This document shows, in pieces, positions 15,701 through 22,870 of a stretch of 46,599 nt of DNA; within the stretch, counting starts at the first letter, position 1; every line of letters begins with the position of its first letter. Both the position numbers and the translations under genes were made by a program. Source of the DNA: Akkermansiaceae bacterium (lineage in GTDB: Bacteria > Verrucomicrobiota > Verrucomicrobiia > Verrucomicrobiales > Akkermansiaceae); the NCBI GenBank assembly GCA_903919975.1, contig CAIXKE010000081.1:1-46599 (forward strand), in the 5' to 3' direction. Under the pieces are notes generated by a model. The model was given only the letters and a program-made list of their open reading frames with translations, searched no databases and was not told the DNA's origin.

Positions 15701-18636
15701 TCGAAGGAGGCCTGATAAGATTTGATGGCAATTTCTCCACCCGCAGTGATGACGGGTTCTTGTAGGGCCGAAGTGCTTGCCGGGCGGTCATCTGCAATCA
15801 AGCCCGCTGTCGAGAGATGGGCGGAACCACCAAGTATAAACATGCCACGGTCTGCGACGGGAGATGGGAATGGGGAGCTGCCCGTGGAATTCTGAATGGC
15901 ATACTCAGCGGCAAAAGACGGCGAGATATTGAAGGTCGTGAAATTCAACTTACCTCCAGGGGCGACGACCGAACCAAAAATGGACAAGTTCGCTGCGGTG
16001 AGTGTGATGGAACCCTTGGGAGTCGTTGTGAGTGTGACATTTTCAGGCACTGTAATCGACCCATCCGGATTGATCACTTCGAGGGAGCCGAATCCTTCTT
16101 TGTCTAACAGCTCAGATGAAAGAATCACCTTTACCGTCCGCTCTGCTGGAAGGGCTGTGGGTGCGCCATCGACGAGAACAAAATCGGGAATGGTCCCGGC
16201 ATCGGGATTCACTTCGAATAGGACCGCCGGAGGGGTTGGTGAGTGTTTAAAATAACTAAACGCGGTGCTCCCGGGAATCGGCAACGCCTTGTCCGCCCCA
16301 AAATCGATCTTCAGACTGCTCGGGGAGGGAGGATTGGACCGTTGTTGAGCGCCAGTTACAGTGGAGCCACGTAGATCTCCGTCGAGCGCCATGCTAGACG
16401 CGGAGAGTGAAATTTTACCACCGGACGCACCTTCAACATAGGATTCCTGATAGCTTCCGGCGTAAAACGGAGAAGTGTAGGATTCAATCGTCCCCCATTT
16501 GTTTTGCACGAACACCGATTCACCATTAAAAACACCATCGTAATGCTGATCCGGTGTCGCGTCTTTCATGGCAACCAGTCTGCCGCCCGACAGCAGCCAG
16601 GAGGTTTTCACCATACCAGCCTCATGCCTGAATGAGCCACCTGAGACATCAAGGGATGCGCCCTCGCGCAACACAATCGATCCACCCGCTTGAAGGGTAA
16701 TGTTGCCGCCCACGGCCGTGAGTTGGGCAGCATTTCTTTCAATAAGGCCTGCCAGTCCGGTCACATCACCAAGTGGGGTACCTATCCAGAATTTGCCATT
16801 GAAGGACCCGGATTCGCGTATGTCCACAGTGAGGGATTTGCCGCGTAGATTGGAGTTGCGCTGCAACGGGGAATCCGCCAACTCAGCACCGCGTAATTGG
16901 ATCGTAAGGAGGTTGTGTGCCAATGGAACGAAAACATCGTCGCTTCCCGCAACGTTAATTGTTGCCGATTCATCGACATAAATTTGACCTCCATCAAGTA
17001 GGAATCTCTGACTGGATCCGCTGTAAAAATTGGTGATTCCGCTTTCGACCCCACCAATCGCATTGAAGATCGTGCGGTTTCCATCCGCATCTTTGTAGGG
17101 CCAAACACCCGCTCTGATTGAAACCTCGGCATTGGGTCCTAACAAAATAGCATTTTTATCGAGATGGATGGCCAGTCCTTCAATGTTGACTTGGGATCGC
17201 TCGGGCAGGGCGACTCCAGGCACGGCCTTGGTGCTTGCGTAATCGGGAAGAATCTGGGAAACGCTTCCTGTTCCCAGTGACACCGTTCCTGTGAACTGAT
17301 TGAAGAACATGGGACCGCCGGAACCTTGTTCGGTAGTACTATCAAAATTCTGGTTCGCTACCGCTCCATAGCTGGCTTTTAGGTCGATGCGTCCGTTGAG
17401 GCTCACCGAAGTGCTGCTGTCGATGATACCATATTGGCAGATGGCACGCCCGGTAATTGATGCGCTGCCAGTGAGGGCTTGAATCAGGCCAACATTGCTT
17501 GCAGAGCCGGCGTAATCACCCATCGCGCCAACCCATACATCAAGGCCGCGAAGGCTGGGATCGTTACCGTCATGTGCGGCGAATGCGACTTGAAGACCTG
17601 CGGCGAGGATGGTTTGACCAGACTCGGTCGTGATCGTTCCCGCGTTAATAACATTCGCCCCAATCAGTGAGATTCTGCCACCATTCCCACCACTGCTTGC
17701 GGGGCTGTTGAGAATAGCGCCGGCTTGCACAGTGACGTCTCCGTATTTACCGGATGCCGGCGGTTCTTCGGGCATGAAGTTAGGCGTCCCATCGGCACCA
17801 CCGGGAACTTGCAAACCAGAAAACAGGAATTGGGCGTCACGGTTATTGAGCAATCCTTGTGCAATCAAATTGTCATTGATCGGCAGGGACGAGACGGTGA
17901 GGCCACGCGCGTTTACTTGGCTGCTTCCGCCGAAGATGATGCCGTTGCGGTTGATGATGTAGATTTGGCCGTCGGCCTTGATGTTGCCGAGAATCTGGGT
18001 GGGATTGGCGGAGATATCGTTGACCTTGTTGAAAGCAATCCACTGGCCGACATTTTCGCCACCCGCTTTTTGATCGAAGGTAAGGGTGGTTTCTTTGCCG
18101 ACATTGAAGGTCTCCCAGTAAAGCAGGGCCTGCTGGGTAGTTTGCTTGATAGTGACCTTGGTGGTATCGGCGGGATTCGAAGGAAGCAGCTCCGCGCCGG
18201 TCCAAACGTTTTTCTGGGGATTGAGCGGATCGGTGCCGAGTGCGGCGGGATTGAGTCCGCCGACACCGACTCCGTTAGGAACGACAGGCAGTGGCGCTGT
18301 GGTGGTGCCGAGTTGGTTAGGCCCGGCGATGGCAGCGGCGCGAGCGGCGACCTGCACGGCTTTCATCGCATCGAGAGTTCGGGTGGTGCGGGCGAGAGTG
18401 TCCCGCGCGTTGGCGCGAGCCGCGTTGGTGGCGGCAGGAGTGCCGGAACTACCGAAAGTGGGGGCTCCAGCGGTGGCTGGGTTGGGATTGTCACCTGCTC
18501 CGCCGCGCAGGATATCCCCAGCATCCGCCTGCAGGCCGGTAAAGGTGATGAATAGACCGACGAACACCGGCGTGCCGTATCTCACGGGCGCGCTGAATAG
18601 AGAAGGGGTATTGAAGCGAAAACGGTTAGGTTTCAT
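6751..18636 (-). CDS. Giant filamentous-haemagglutinin-family exoprotein (TpsA partner of two-partner secretion)
   Basis: About 3961 residues from the ATG at 18636; a further ATG 33 bases upstream is possible, but the inner one gives a conventional signal (GTPVFVGLFITFTGLQADA, residues 21-39). An Ala/Arg-rich helix (about 70-102) precedes the TPS haemagglutination domain (about 145-255; AFNKVNDISANPTQILGNI, IINRNGIIFG). The rest is a very long beta-helix-like solenoid rich in G, S, T and N. A carbohydrate-binding CBM5/12-like insert (WGAGSEYQAGQLVNFNG, W at both ends) sits near residues 1757-1800 (bases about 13236-13366). The C-terminal part (LRGGDIVMWSSEGNIAAG, YTVEVIGYGGG, acidic tail) matches what I remember of DUF3739. 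It is secreted by the TpsB encoded at 25139 and probably displayed on or released from the surface. An operator-like site at 18724 suggests its own promoter within the operon. Confidence 0.93.
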   Translation of the reverse strand: MKPNRFRFNTPSLFSAPVRYGTPVFVGLFITFTGLQADAGDILRGGAGDNPNPATAGAPTFGSSGTPAATNAARANARDTLARTTRTLDAMKAVQVAARAAAIAGPNQLGTTTAPLPVVPNGVGVGGLNPAALGTDPLNPQKNVWTGAELLPSNPADTTKVTIKQTTQQALLYWETFNVGKETTLTFDQKAGGENVGQWIAFNKVNDISANPTQILGNIKADGQIYIINRNGIIFGGSSQVNARGLTVSSLPINDNLIAQGLLNNRDAQFLFSGLQVPGGADGTPNFMPEEPPASGKYGDVTVQAGAILNSPASSGGNGGRISLIGANVINAGTITTESGQTILAAGLQVAFAAHDGNDPSLRGLDVWVGAMGDYAGSASNVGLIQALTGSASITGRAICQYGIIDSSTSVSLNGRIDLKASYGAVANQNFDSTTEQGSGGPMFFNQFTGTVSLGTGSVSQILPDYASTKAVPGVALPERSQVNIEGLAIHLDKNAILLGPNAEVSIRAGVWPYKDADGNRTIFNAIGGVESGITNFYSGSSQRFLLDGGQIYVDESATINVAGSDDVFVPLAHNLLTIQLRGAELADSPLQRNSNLRGKSLTVDIRESGSFNGKFWIGTPLGDVTGLAGLIERNAAQLTAVGGNITLQAGGSIVLREGASLDVSGGSFRHEAGMVKTSWLLSGGRLVAMKDATPDQHYDGVFNGESVFVQNKWGTIESYTSPFYAGSYQESYVEGASGGKISLSASSMALDGDLRGSTVTGAQQRSNPPSPSSLKIDFGADKALPIPGSTAFSYFKHSPTPPAVLFEVNPDAGTIPDFVLVDGAPTALPAERTVKVILSSELLDKEGFGSLEVINPDGSITVPENVTLTTTPKGSITLTAANLSIFGSVVAPGGKLNFTTFNISPSFAAEYAIQNSTGSSPFPSPVADRGMFILGGSAHLSTAGLIADDRPASTSALQEPVITAGGEIAIKSYQASFEQNSMIDVSGGVYVSEKGVNTYGKAGTISLITGIDPGYLGVIGGTISLDSTLRGYSGSTGGTLNIQASLIEIGGAVTPGTLHLKEEFFHQGGFTKYSLTGVGARSTETPPSSQFESYIPAISIAANAKINPLAESLIAEENPAQSGTISLNTFFKPDGLRSAVSLSLTALGSDDPFTLDQLEVRGDLMMGTGSLIITEPGASVSFKAGTVTLLGTVITPGGKISIAGASSFPFTADQRLSIAQALPTVHIGKAAQLSAAGTTLLKPDAYGRRVGTVFGGGSISVSGNIIAEKGSSFDVSGTSGILDLDPASLTAGSVSISNDPQTGLTTPPIQYQSVATRIDSNGGTIDLAGSQMLLSDAILQGGAGGPTAVGGKLLVSSGRYYRDGEGRSGADPNLVVTQSGDVILNPNASMGVGTGLFDDAGNGYGNFGFFSIDRFSEGSFASLGLGGKYFSGASPIPYGGNVAFNGKIDLHVNGELRLAAGGVITANDTVNISASYLFIGQDFRAPQHPNDAYLAFQQDPAFPTNVLNFAPSYGSGSLSFNADLIDVGTLSLQNIGRVIMDAGSGDIRGNGTFSVAGDITLNASKIYPTSLAPFSIFAYDHLSGTGSVTIHSPGGGEIPLSAGGNLSIYASSIHQSGILRAPLGMISLGWDGADLDPNDSDIDSPYNIIAGTTVASPVTKNLTLDETSVTSVSAMSEAGTSAWISPFGNSPDGQTWIDPRGVNVTLTGLPEKFISITGESVNMQSGAVVDISGGGDLLASRWVAGNGGSMNLLGSATAAWGAGSEYQAGQLVNFNGETWSARVRHTGQSPSISVYWSKIAESYAIIPTSSLAFAPYNAFNIGSNAESLAGDPGYVSSGLGVGDTITLEASNGLPAGSYTLLPRRYALLPGAFIVTPQNGVGSGQVVSPDGSIQVSGYIGNRFNPTQAAPVVVSRFEIASAEVIKNRVTYETYSANKFLGGNADKLETGKPQQLPQDSGYAVFHGNSALQLNGILRTHSLGLGAIVDISSFADIRLTGGANTGGGVTLLTSILSSWGTDSLLIGGIRRNNSDGKIEIETRTANLTLENSGDNLIASDVILASTGSLTIENNSSITTSGDSKFDSETLSVTGDGTLLRVGMDADASILRTGVSGSTGALMTIGSSVVLSGESIIIDSTYGTDLASDLDLGADHLTLGSGQISVVFGDGSGALTGSAVDPHLVLKGITLDKVMQAKNITLQSYRSIDFYGSGVLGGPTLDSLTFISSGLRGYETSEAAVLINATDVTFNNSVNAATLVPPATLAGNLRINADNIRLGANGFTVAGYQNLSLISSNGIFAQGTGSFTMSGNLLAETPLITGDAGASYSITAAQAMMLERGTGTSTSATALGASLTLQAATISANNDILLPSGQLTLRSTNGDVQVGGNLSVAGSSKKFNDLIRHANAGSITLDSLTGNIDLVDGASVSVAAADGGGNAGTLNVKASQGSFSNSAIVSGQAAQGHTSGSFTLDTGFLTSSGDGSLAVLDASLDLGGYTASRSFRIRSGDVIIDHTIRSHEFSLSADQGNIDITGEIDASGITGGHISLAARGNLVLAAGAKLSVAALEFDSAGKGGSILLESGTQRDGAVNTTALLDLKADSMIYLSVQEFIAGSYDTSGSSAFQGKFTGTLHLRAPRTSANNEIQISSIQSTIIGASSVLAEGFKVYTPTNGVLNIAQRNLINTDAISFLGAAGIGNANEVAMRDRILNGAVVSLDSLLVIAPGAEMINSSGSLTLGLVNNTSSGITNIEALATADWDLSSYRYGSRSAPGILTIRAQGDLIFNNTLSDGFDPIAQGSAQVFADNGHSLMWLASLTKISGALPINTQSWSYRLTAGADTNASNFRSVLSINDLDRKQSEKGSIIVGEFYPAVPNTLANGTAAGIGTNGQTADTIRLSSTTTNRGNRFEVVRTGTGSITISAGRDVQLRNPFSTIYTAGVALPTITSVFSEGDFVLPVIPTTVSRHPSQSGGSLTLGAIQQIYQSNWSMAGGNISISAQSDIGRYTSVDGVIKVDSSRQMPTNWLYRRGYVDSSTGLIAADGGFGTNPNPGFQNTENITDVATSTSWWIDYSNFFQGIGTLGGGNIDVTAGEDIVNLDAVAPTNARMAARRKNPDFGVVADAPEYFNVAPDPDSLLEHGGGDIVISAGRNIDGGIYYVERGNGILRAGGSITTNEARSSSLGLLDGSEPLDPLTWMPTTLFVGKSQFDLTARGDILLGPVTNPFLLPQGLNNKYWYKTSFSTFSAEAGVTSSSYGGSVTHRMKINLPDGASSRSILDVWFSNQNLYNGVSSSDNASNYQPWLRLNEMDLQTYSGVFSLMAPNVRSTAFNGDINLVGSWTQAPSTSGDLELAATGSVIGLHNTGPGRINNRDVQVWTSAKINLSDASLTSIPSIESPLAYQSAIGRDRPAAVQSNVGILQKLNLSISETGSYRDLAGTTLIKQALHGDEILHLNDLNPVRIFATGGDIAGFTLFSPKQSLIMAQRDITDVGLYLQNVRKTDVALVSAGRDIISFNEKAPLRGLAGNLNAGNFVGDDLITTVTGDSTNAMSGDIQINGPGMLEVLSGRNLDLGTGANFFDGTGVGITSIGNSRNPNLPFEGAGIIVLTGTTAPIGDGPAQGMSMSSMNIDGFIDTYLKQPEEFDSIYWNKLGNELDFDELTIEQQAIVALEKYYAVLRDAGREASETGSYDAGFEAVTSLFGEVKPLGEIFTRAREIRTTSGGAISVGVPGGGITMASEVFGNPLTPPGIVTEYGGTISTFTYGSVDIGQARIFTLRGGDIVMWSSEGNIAAGSSPRTVVTAPPTRVLIDITTSDVQTDLGGLATGGGIGVLAAVEGVKPGNVDLIAPNGYVDAGDAGIRVTGNLNIAAQVVLNTSNIAAGGNTTGSAVSAPASPSVTTVTSAANTGAATTTTNKSADQAPQEAPKPAGDIASLYTVEVIGYGGGSAEDEDEKQETVPDANSQTLEQ

Positions 18637-18723
18637 GGAAAGTCGGGGCTCAATGGCAGGACAAAGCAAGATACAGAGACTTGAAAGACTAACTGTAGAT
18701 TCTCACTTCTGGCTTGAAAATCA

Positions 18724-18741
18724 TGTGACAATTTTGTCAGA
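18724..18741. promoter_or_regulatory. Operator-like site C upstream of the giant exoprotein gene, TGTGAC-N6-GTCAGA
   Basis: TGTGAC, AATTTT, GTCAGA lies 88-105 bases upstream of the TpsA ATG, inside the 127-base gap after the PPIase gene, the longest gap in the operon. Its core is the palindrome TGACAA-TT-TTGTCA. A weak promoter-like pair (TTTCAA, 16 bases, TACAGT on the minus strand) follows it. A related sequence, TGTGAC-GAGATT-GTCACG, occurs at 18872-18889 inside the PPIase coding region and may be chance. Confidence 0.5.
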
Positions 18742-18763
18742 TACGGACTCCGTTTGCCAAGAT

Positions 18764-19636
18764 TCAGGGGAGCTTCATTAGCTCGATTTCATTGATAGCA
18801 AGGGGATTTTTTTCCAGTAAATCCTTGAGAAACTCCTGTCGTTTGAGAGCGGCGCGTTCCTTGCGTAGTTGTGTGACGAGATTGTCACGGATCTCATCCA
18901 GCGCAGGGGTGCGGGCTTCGCGGATGTCGAGCACTTTGAGGATGTGCCAGCCATCTGCGAGGCGGATGGGTTCGGAAACGGAACCGAGGGAAAGTTTGGG
19001 GATTTTCGCGCGTATTTCCGGCTGAATCTGGGCTTCCGTGAGCCAGCCGATTTTTCCGCCTTCGGCTGCGCTGGTTGGCTCCTCACTGGACTTGCGGGCG
19101 ATGCCGGAAAAATCCGCACCTTTTCCTGCAAGCTTCTTGGAAATATCATCCACCTTGGATTTGGCAGTGGCTTGAGCCGTTCCATCCGCATCCCCCGGAG
19201 CGCTGATAAAAATCTGAGCAAGTAGAAACGAACGGGGAATCTGTAATTTTGACTTGTTAGTCTCGTAGGTTGCCTTGAGTTCATCCTCCGATGGGTACGA
19301 GGAATCTGGAGTCGAAGCAGCTTCTAGAAAACTCTCGCTGATGGCAGTTTCGCGAGCACGGACTATTTTAGAAATGACAGCCGGATCCTCATCCCACTTT
19401 TTTTCGAGGGCCAGTTTCAGAACCAATTGCTGGACTAACAGGGCGCGGACGTATTGGGCGAGAGCCGCCGGTTCTTTAACCAACTGCGCGCGCTGAGAGG
19501 AGTCCAATCCCGCCAGAGTCTCACGGAGGTCAGTGGTTCTCACCTCTATCTCGCCGATTTTTCCCAGCACTGCGGAATTTTCCGCGTGAAGCAGCGGGGC
19601 CATCAAAATGGAAAGAAGGAAGGCGCGATGGTTCAT
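18764..19636 (-). CDS. Parvulin-type peptidyl-prolyl isomerase, operon-dedicated (SurA/PpiC-like)
   Basis: 290 residues with a signal peptide (NHRAFLLSILMAPLLHA). An N-terminal helical chaperone-like segment (residues 20-130) is followed by one rotamase domain of parvulin type (about 135-245): RSFLLAQIFIS, a GADFSGIARKSSEEPTSA stretch, GGKIGWL, ADGWHILKVLDI. It acts in the periplasm on unfolded outer-membrane or secreted clients. The ATG overlaps the stop of the coiled-coil gene as ATGA, and the gene immediately precedes the giant TpsA gene. The likely job is keeping the TpsA chain export-competent, or assembling the porin and TpsB barrels; this is inferred from context. A second parvulin gene at 41345 could be the general housekeeping one. 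Confidence 0.9.
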   Translation of the reverse strand: MNHRAFLLSILMAPLLHAENSAVLGKIGEIEVRTTDLRETLAGLDSSQRAQLVKEPAALAQYVRALLVQQLVLKLALEKKWDEDPAVISKIVRARETAISESFLEAASTPDSSYPSEDELKATYETNKSKLQIPRSFLLAQIFISAPGDADGTAQATAKSKVDDISKKLAGKGADFSGIARKSSEEPTSAAEGGKIGWLTEAQIQPEIRAKIPKLSLGSVSEPIRLADGWHILKVLDIREARTPALDEIRDNLVTQLRKERAALKRQEFLKDLLEKNPLAINEIELMKLP

Positions 19637-20301
19637 GATTTGGGTTTGAGTGCGGGAGCTGCGATGCGGTTGTCGAGGATCTTATCCTTGTATCCCTGGA
19701 CGAGGTTCTCGACCTTCACTCGGGTGGTGCCGATGAACGGTTCGCGGGCGTTAATCGCCTTGCCCAACGCGTAGTTCTCAAAACGGTCGAGAATTTCACT
19801 GGAGGTGTTAAAAAGTCCGATGTTCTTTGCTTCCCTGTCTGCGATGGTGCGTTTCAAGTCAACAACTTCCGTGGCGAGTTTGGCGCGCTCTTCCTCCTTG
19901 GCTCGGGCGACTTCCGCCGCTTTTTGATACCCTACTTTCCACTTTTCCAATGCCTGGTTGAACTCGACTAACCTTTGCTCACGCTCCGCAATGCGATTAT
20001 TTAACTTGGCAATCGACTCTTCAGAAGCGGCCTTTTCCGCGTTGTTTTTCTTAACAAGCGCTTCACCGTTCTTGGTTATCTCGGCTATTTTCTTCTCAAG
20101 TTCCTTACTCTTCGCTTCAGCGGCAGCCTGCGTAGCTTGAAGATTGGCATTGTCAGTCTGCACTTTCCGAAGTTGGAGCATGGTGGAGCGCAGGGACTCC
20201 TTCAGCTTCAGAGTGGGATCCGCCTCAGGAGCGGCATGACCGGTAGCAATGAAGAGTGCCAATAAAGGCAGCAGACGTTTGATAAATGTGGAATTGCTCA
20301 T
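19633..20301 (-). CDS. Periplasmic coiled-coil protein of the secretion operon
   Basis: 222 residues from the ATG at 20301, chosen because it gives a clean signal peptide (FIKRLLPLLALFIATGHA) and begins 8 bases after the porin stop; an ORF extending to 20343 would overlap the porin. Residues about 28-165 are a charged heptad-like coiled coil (TLKLKESLRSTMLQLRKVQ, KELEKKIAEITKNGEALVKK). The C-terminal 60 residues are more globular (SSEILDRFENYALGKAINAR, EPFIGTTRVKVENLVQ). I do not recognise a named family with certainty; analogous ExbB/ExbD/TonB clusters in other bacteria often carry a coiled-coil periplasmic protein, such as the DUF3450 type. A periplasmic spacer or scaffold role is inferred. 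Confidence 0.85.
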   Translation of the reverse strand: MSNSTFIKRLLPLLALFIATGHAAPEADPTLKLKESLRSTMLQLRKVQTDNANLQATQAAAEAKSKELEKKIAEITKNGEALVKKNNAEKAASEESIAKLNNRIAEREQRLVEFNQALEKWKVGYQKAAEVARAKEEERAKLATEVVDLKRTIADREAKNIGLFNTSSEILDRFENYALGKAINAREPFIGTTRVKVENLVQGYKDKILDNRIAAPALKPKS

Positions 20302-20308
20302 GAGCGTG

Positions 20309-22159
20309 TTAGAACTTGGCGTTGACATCGAATAGCAATACATCGGAGCTCAATGGTGGGCCTGCGATTTCATCCGAACTCATCCAACGCAGTCCGAGAC
20401 GGAGGGCGGAAGTCAGGGCGAAATTCCCCCCTAAAGAAAAACCCTGAACATTGGTTCCACCACCTCCGAAATCAGAATCTGTAAAACCGTCCACCAATGC
20501 GTCAGATTCCACATAACGGTATCCAAACGCCGCTTGCCAATCGCCGAAAGACTGGAGTGCTGGCTTACCAAACTGGAAGGCCAGCAACCATGCGGTGTCT
20601 CCACCTTCAAACTCGCCGACGCCCGAACCACTTGCAGCACCGCGGTTATTGACAGCGCTTCCGGCAACACCTGATGAATCGAACGCAATGTTTTTAGTGA
20701 GTTCACCCACAAGTGATAGGCGGTAGGGATCGTAAGCATCATATTCGAGTTTGCCGGTCAGCACGATGTTGCGGAACTCTGAAGCCAGACCGAAATACTG
20801 GTATTGATATTTGTTACCAAAATCATTGGCTGCAGTACTATTATCAATATTGCGAAGTGCCATGTAGGTGTTTCCGCGCTGTGCAAAGCCGGGGCGCGTG
20901 CTGTCGGTGTCTCCCGCATCACTCGATGTGAGAGGAATGAAGGGCGACGATAGTTTACCCTCGATGTCCATGAAATCATAATAGGCCAAACCAAACTTGG
21001 CGGTCAGGTCATCGGTTATTTTCCAGTCAATACCCAACTGTGCGCCGGCCAACCATTTGTCGGTGCTTTCGAATTTCGATGGTTGATTGGACGCAAAATT
21101 GAAGTCGGTGTTGTAAACCGGGAAATAACCTGCGGTGAAGAATGTCTTGGTGGTGTCGTTGATATCCACCTTGCCACGAAGTGCGAGGCCATCGAACCCG
21201 AGGTCTTCATCCCAGAGGATTTCGGTTGAGAAGAAAGGATTGTCAAAGCGGCCAAGCATCAGAGTGAGTTCCTGGCCATCACCGGGGCCGGCGTCGTAGC
21301 TGATGAATGCCCGGTCCAACCAGACCGCATACTTCGAAAAGTTTCCGCCGCTGCTGCCGAGTGTCTGGTTGGTAGAGGTCGGGGAATTGCTGTCACCCGT
21401 AGCAATGCGTAGGCCGGCATTGAGCCCCTCGCCCAACATCACATCGGTGCCTAAACGAACACGAAGGCGGGTCCGGTTGCGTTCTTGATCCACATTGTGT
21501 TGCTGTGAGAACTGAGATCCAGAAGTGTCGAACGGAGCTCCTGTGTTGATGGAGTTGAAGTTGGGAAACGCACCGCTGTTGTCGTTTCCTTCAGGGAAAA
21601 ACGTCCCTTCATACCGACCACGTATGTTGCCAAAAGGTCGAAACTTCGATGTCCAGTCCGGCACAGATTCTCTGGACCAACTTTCCTCCCGCGCATAGGC
21701 CATGAGCTCTTGTTTGATCTGATCTCGCATCTGGTTACGCACGACCTCGGGAATATAGGTGATGCGGGCTTCCTCCTCAGGTGTGGGCTCCGGCGGAAGT
21801 GCTGCAATATCAGCTTGTGCAGCAGCAACCTGATGTGCGGCGAGGGCATCCGCCTCCGCCTGTTGAATCATTTCGGCGGCTTCTACTTGGGTCAGCACCC
21901 CTTTCTCCACGAGTCGGTTGATTAGATTGATGGTGACATTCGGAGATGGTGCCGCTACATCCTTGGGTTTCGGTTCGGCGGGAAGGTCACCAGGCATCGG
22001 CGCGTCAATCGTGGGATCAAGTGTTTCGCTGAAAGGCTTCGTTTCCGGGACGGGATTCAGGGGGACAGTTTCGGTGGCAACTTCATCCTCAGCGGCAGCG
22101 GTCGCTGTCAGACATGATGCAGCGAAGAGGGAAATGTAAGTGGAACGGAGCAGATGCAT
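20309..22159 (-). CDS. Putative porin (outer-membrane beta-barrel)
   Basis: 616 residues: signal peptide (LLRSTYISLFAASCLTATAAA), Pro/Glu-rich linker, a short helical segment around residues 75-115 (INLINRLVEKGVLTQVEAAE), then a long beta-barrel from about 165 to the end with alternating aromatic strands (GNIRGRYEGTFF, RTRLRVRLGTDVMLGEGLNA, LTLMLGRFDNPFF) and a terminal Phe typical of BAM substrates. The arrangement fits the putative porin family (Porin_5-like). The substrate is unknown. Placement between tonB and the PPIase suggests a pore or receptor that works with the TonB motor, although no canonical TonB-box or plug domain is visible. It follows tonB by 13 bases. Confidence 0.88.
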   Translation of the reverse strand: MHLLRSTYISLFAASCLTATAAAEDEVATETVPLNPVPETKPFSETLDPTIDAPMPGDLPAEPKPKDVAAPSPNVTINLINRLVEKGVLTQVEAAEMIQQAEADALAAHQVAAAQADIAALPPEPTPEEEARITYIPEVVRNQMRDQIKQELMAYAREESWSRESVPDWTSKFRPFGNIRGRYEGTFFPEGNDNSGAFPNFNSINTGAPFDTSGSQFSQQHNVDQERNRTRLRVRLGTDVMLGEGLNAGLRIATGDSNSPTSTNQTLGSSGGNFSKYAVWLDRAFISYDAGPGDGQELTLMLGRFDNPFFSTEILWDEDLGFDGLALRGKVDINDTTKTFFTAGYFPVYNTDFNFASNQPSKFESTDKWLAGAQLGIDWKITDDLTAKFGLAYYDFMDIEGKLSSPFIPLTSSDAGDTDSTRPGFAQRGNTYMALRNIDNSTAANDFGNKYQYQYFGLASEFRNIVLTGKLEYDAYDPYRLSLVGELTKNIAFDSSGVAGSAVNNRGAASGSGVGEFEGGDTAWLLAFQFGKPALQSFGDWQAAFGYRYVESDALVDGFTDSDFGGGGTNVQGFSLGGNFALTSALRLGLRWMSSDEIAGPPLSSDVLLFDVNAKF

Positions 22160-22172
22160 GGGCTTGGAGTAT

Positions 22173-22868
22173 TCAGATGGCTGGCTTGCTTGCTGTAATT
22201 CGCAAATTGATAGGCATTGGCATATCGGCTGGCGGAGGCTGCGGCAGTAACAAGCCAGTCAGAACTTTGTTTCGAATGGCTTGATCTATGCCAGGATTAC
22301 CGGAGGAACCAACGAGTTGAGCGCGAGTAATGCGGCCTTCGGAATCGGCCCATATCTTGACCTGAAGTGATAGAGTGGCACTACGGGTGGTTGCATTACT
22401 GCTGAGTGCCTGACGGATAGTGGATTGCACCTTGGCGGCATACCAACCGAACTTGCTGGCAGAGACGCGCCTGCCTAGTCCACCCTTGCCACCACCACCA
22501 CCGCCGCCAATGGCGGGTCCAGTTCCTCCGGCAGAACCGGGACCGAGATCGAGGTCTGAGGGTGGCTCGGGTGCTGAATCATCGGGGGAAGGTTCATCCT
22601 CGGGAACGGGTTCCTGCACCATCATATCTTCCTCCTCGGGTGGAGGCGGTTCGTTTTGTGGAGGTGGGGCGGGCGGTGGCGTGACTGGCGGCGGTGGCGG
22701 CGGCAGTGTGATCGTGATACTTTCCTCGGCCTTGGGTTTGGAACGTGGCTTGGATCCGCGCGAGACAAACCAAATGGCACCGACGATAAGTGCTACAACA
22801 AGCATCACCAAAGGAAGCGGATTGGCTTCCTTGCGCTTGCGTTTTTTAGGTGTAGGAACGGTGGACAT
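22173..22868 (-). CDS. tonB: TonB-family energy transducer
   Basis: 231 residues from the ATG at 22868; a GTG at 22874 overlapping the exbD stop as GTGA is an alternative start. A basic cytoplasmic N-terminus (PKKRKRKEANP) precedes one membrane helix (LPLVMLVVALIVGAIWFV, about residues 18-35). A Pro/Glu-rich periplasmic spacer (about 55-105; LPPPPPPVTPPPAPPP), a Gly-rich hinge, and a TonB C-terminal domain (about 140-228; VSASKFGWYAAKVQSTIRQA, LSLQVKIWADSEGRI) follow. It transmits the proton-motive force from ExbB/ExbD to an outer-membrane partner, here probably the porin or the TpsB barrel of the same operon. Confidence 0.93.
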   Translation of the reverse strand: MSTVPTPKKRKRKEANPLPLVMLVVALIVGAIWFVSRGSKPRSKPKAEESITITLPPPPPPVTPPPAPPPQNEPPPPEEEDMMVQEPVPEDEPSPDDSAPEPPSDLDLGPGSAGGTGPAIGGGGGGGKGGLGRRVSASKFGWYAAKVQSTIRQALSSNATTRSATLSLQVKIWADSEGRITRAQLVGSSGNPGIDQAIRNKVLTGLLLPQPPPADMPMPINLRITASKPAI

Positions 22869-22870
22869 TG

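Noticed and set aside
17725..18555. 276-codon plus-strand ORF opposite the N-terminus of TpsA
   Set aside because: It lies antisense to the haemagglutination domain, has low-complexity Gly/Ala composition and no independent evidence.
18872..18889. Fifth copy of the operator-like motif (TGTGAC-GAGATT-GTCACG)
   Set aside because: It lies inside the PPIase coding region and encodes ordinary residues (NLVTQ). It is kept only as a possible secondary site because a chance match cannot be excluded.
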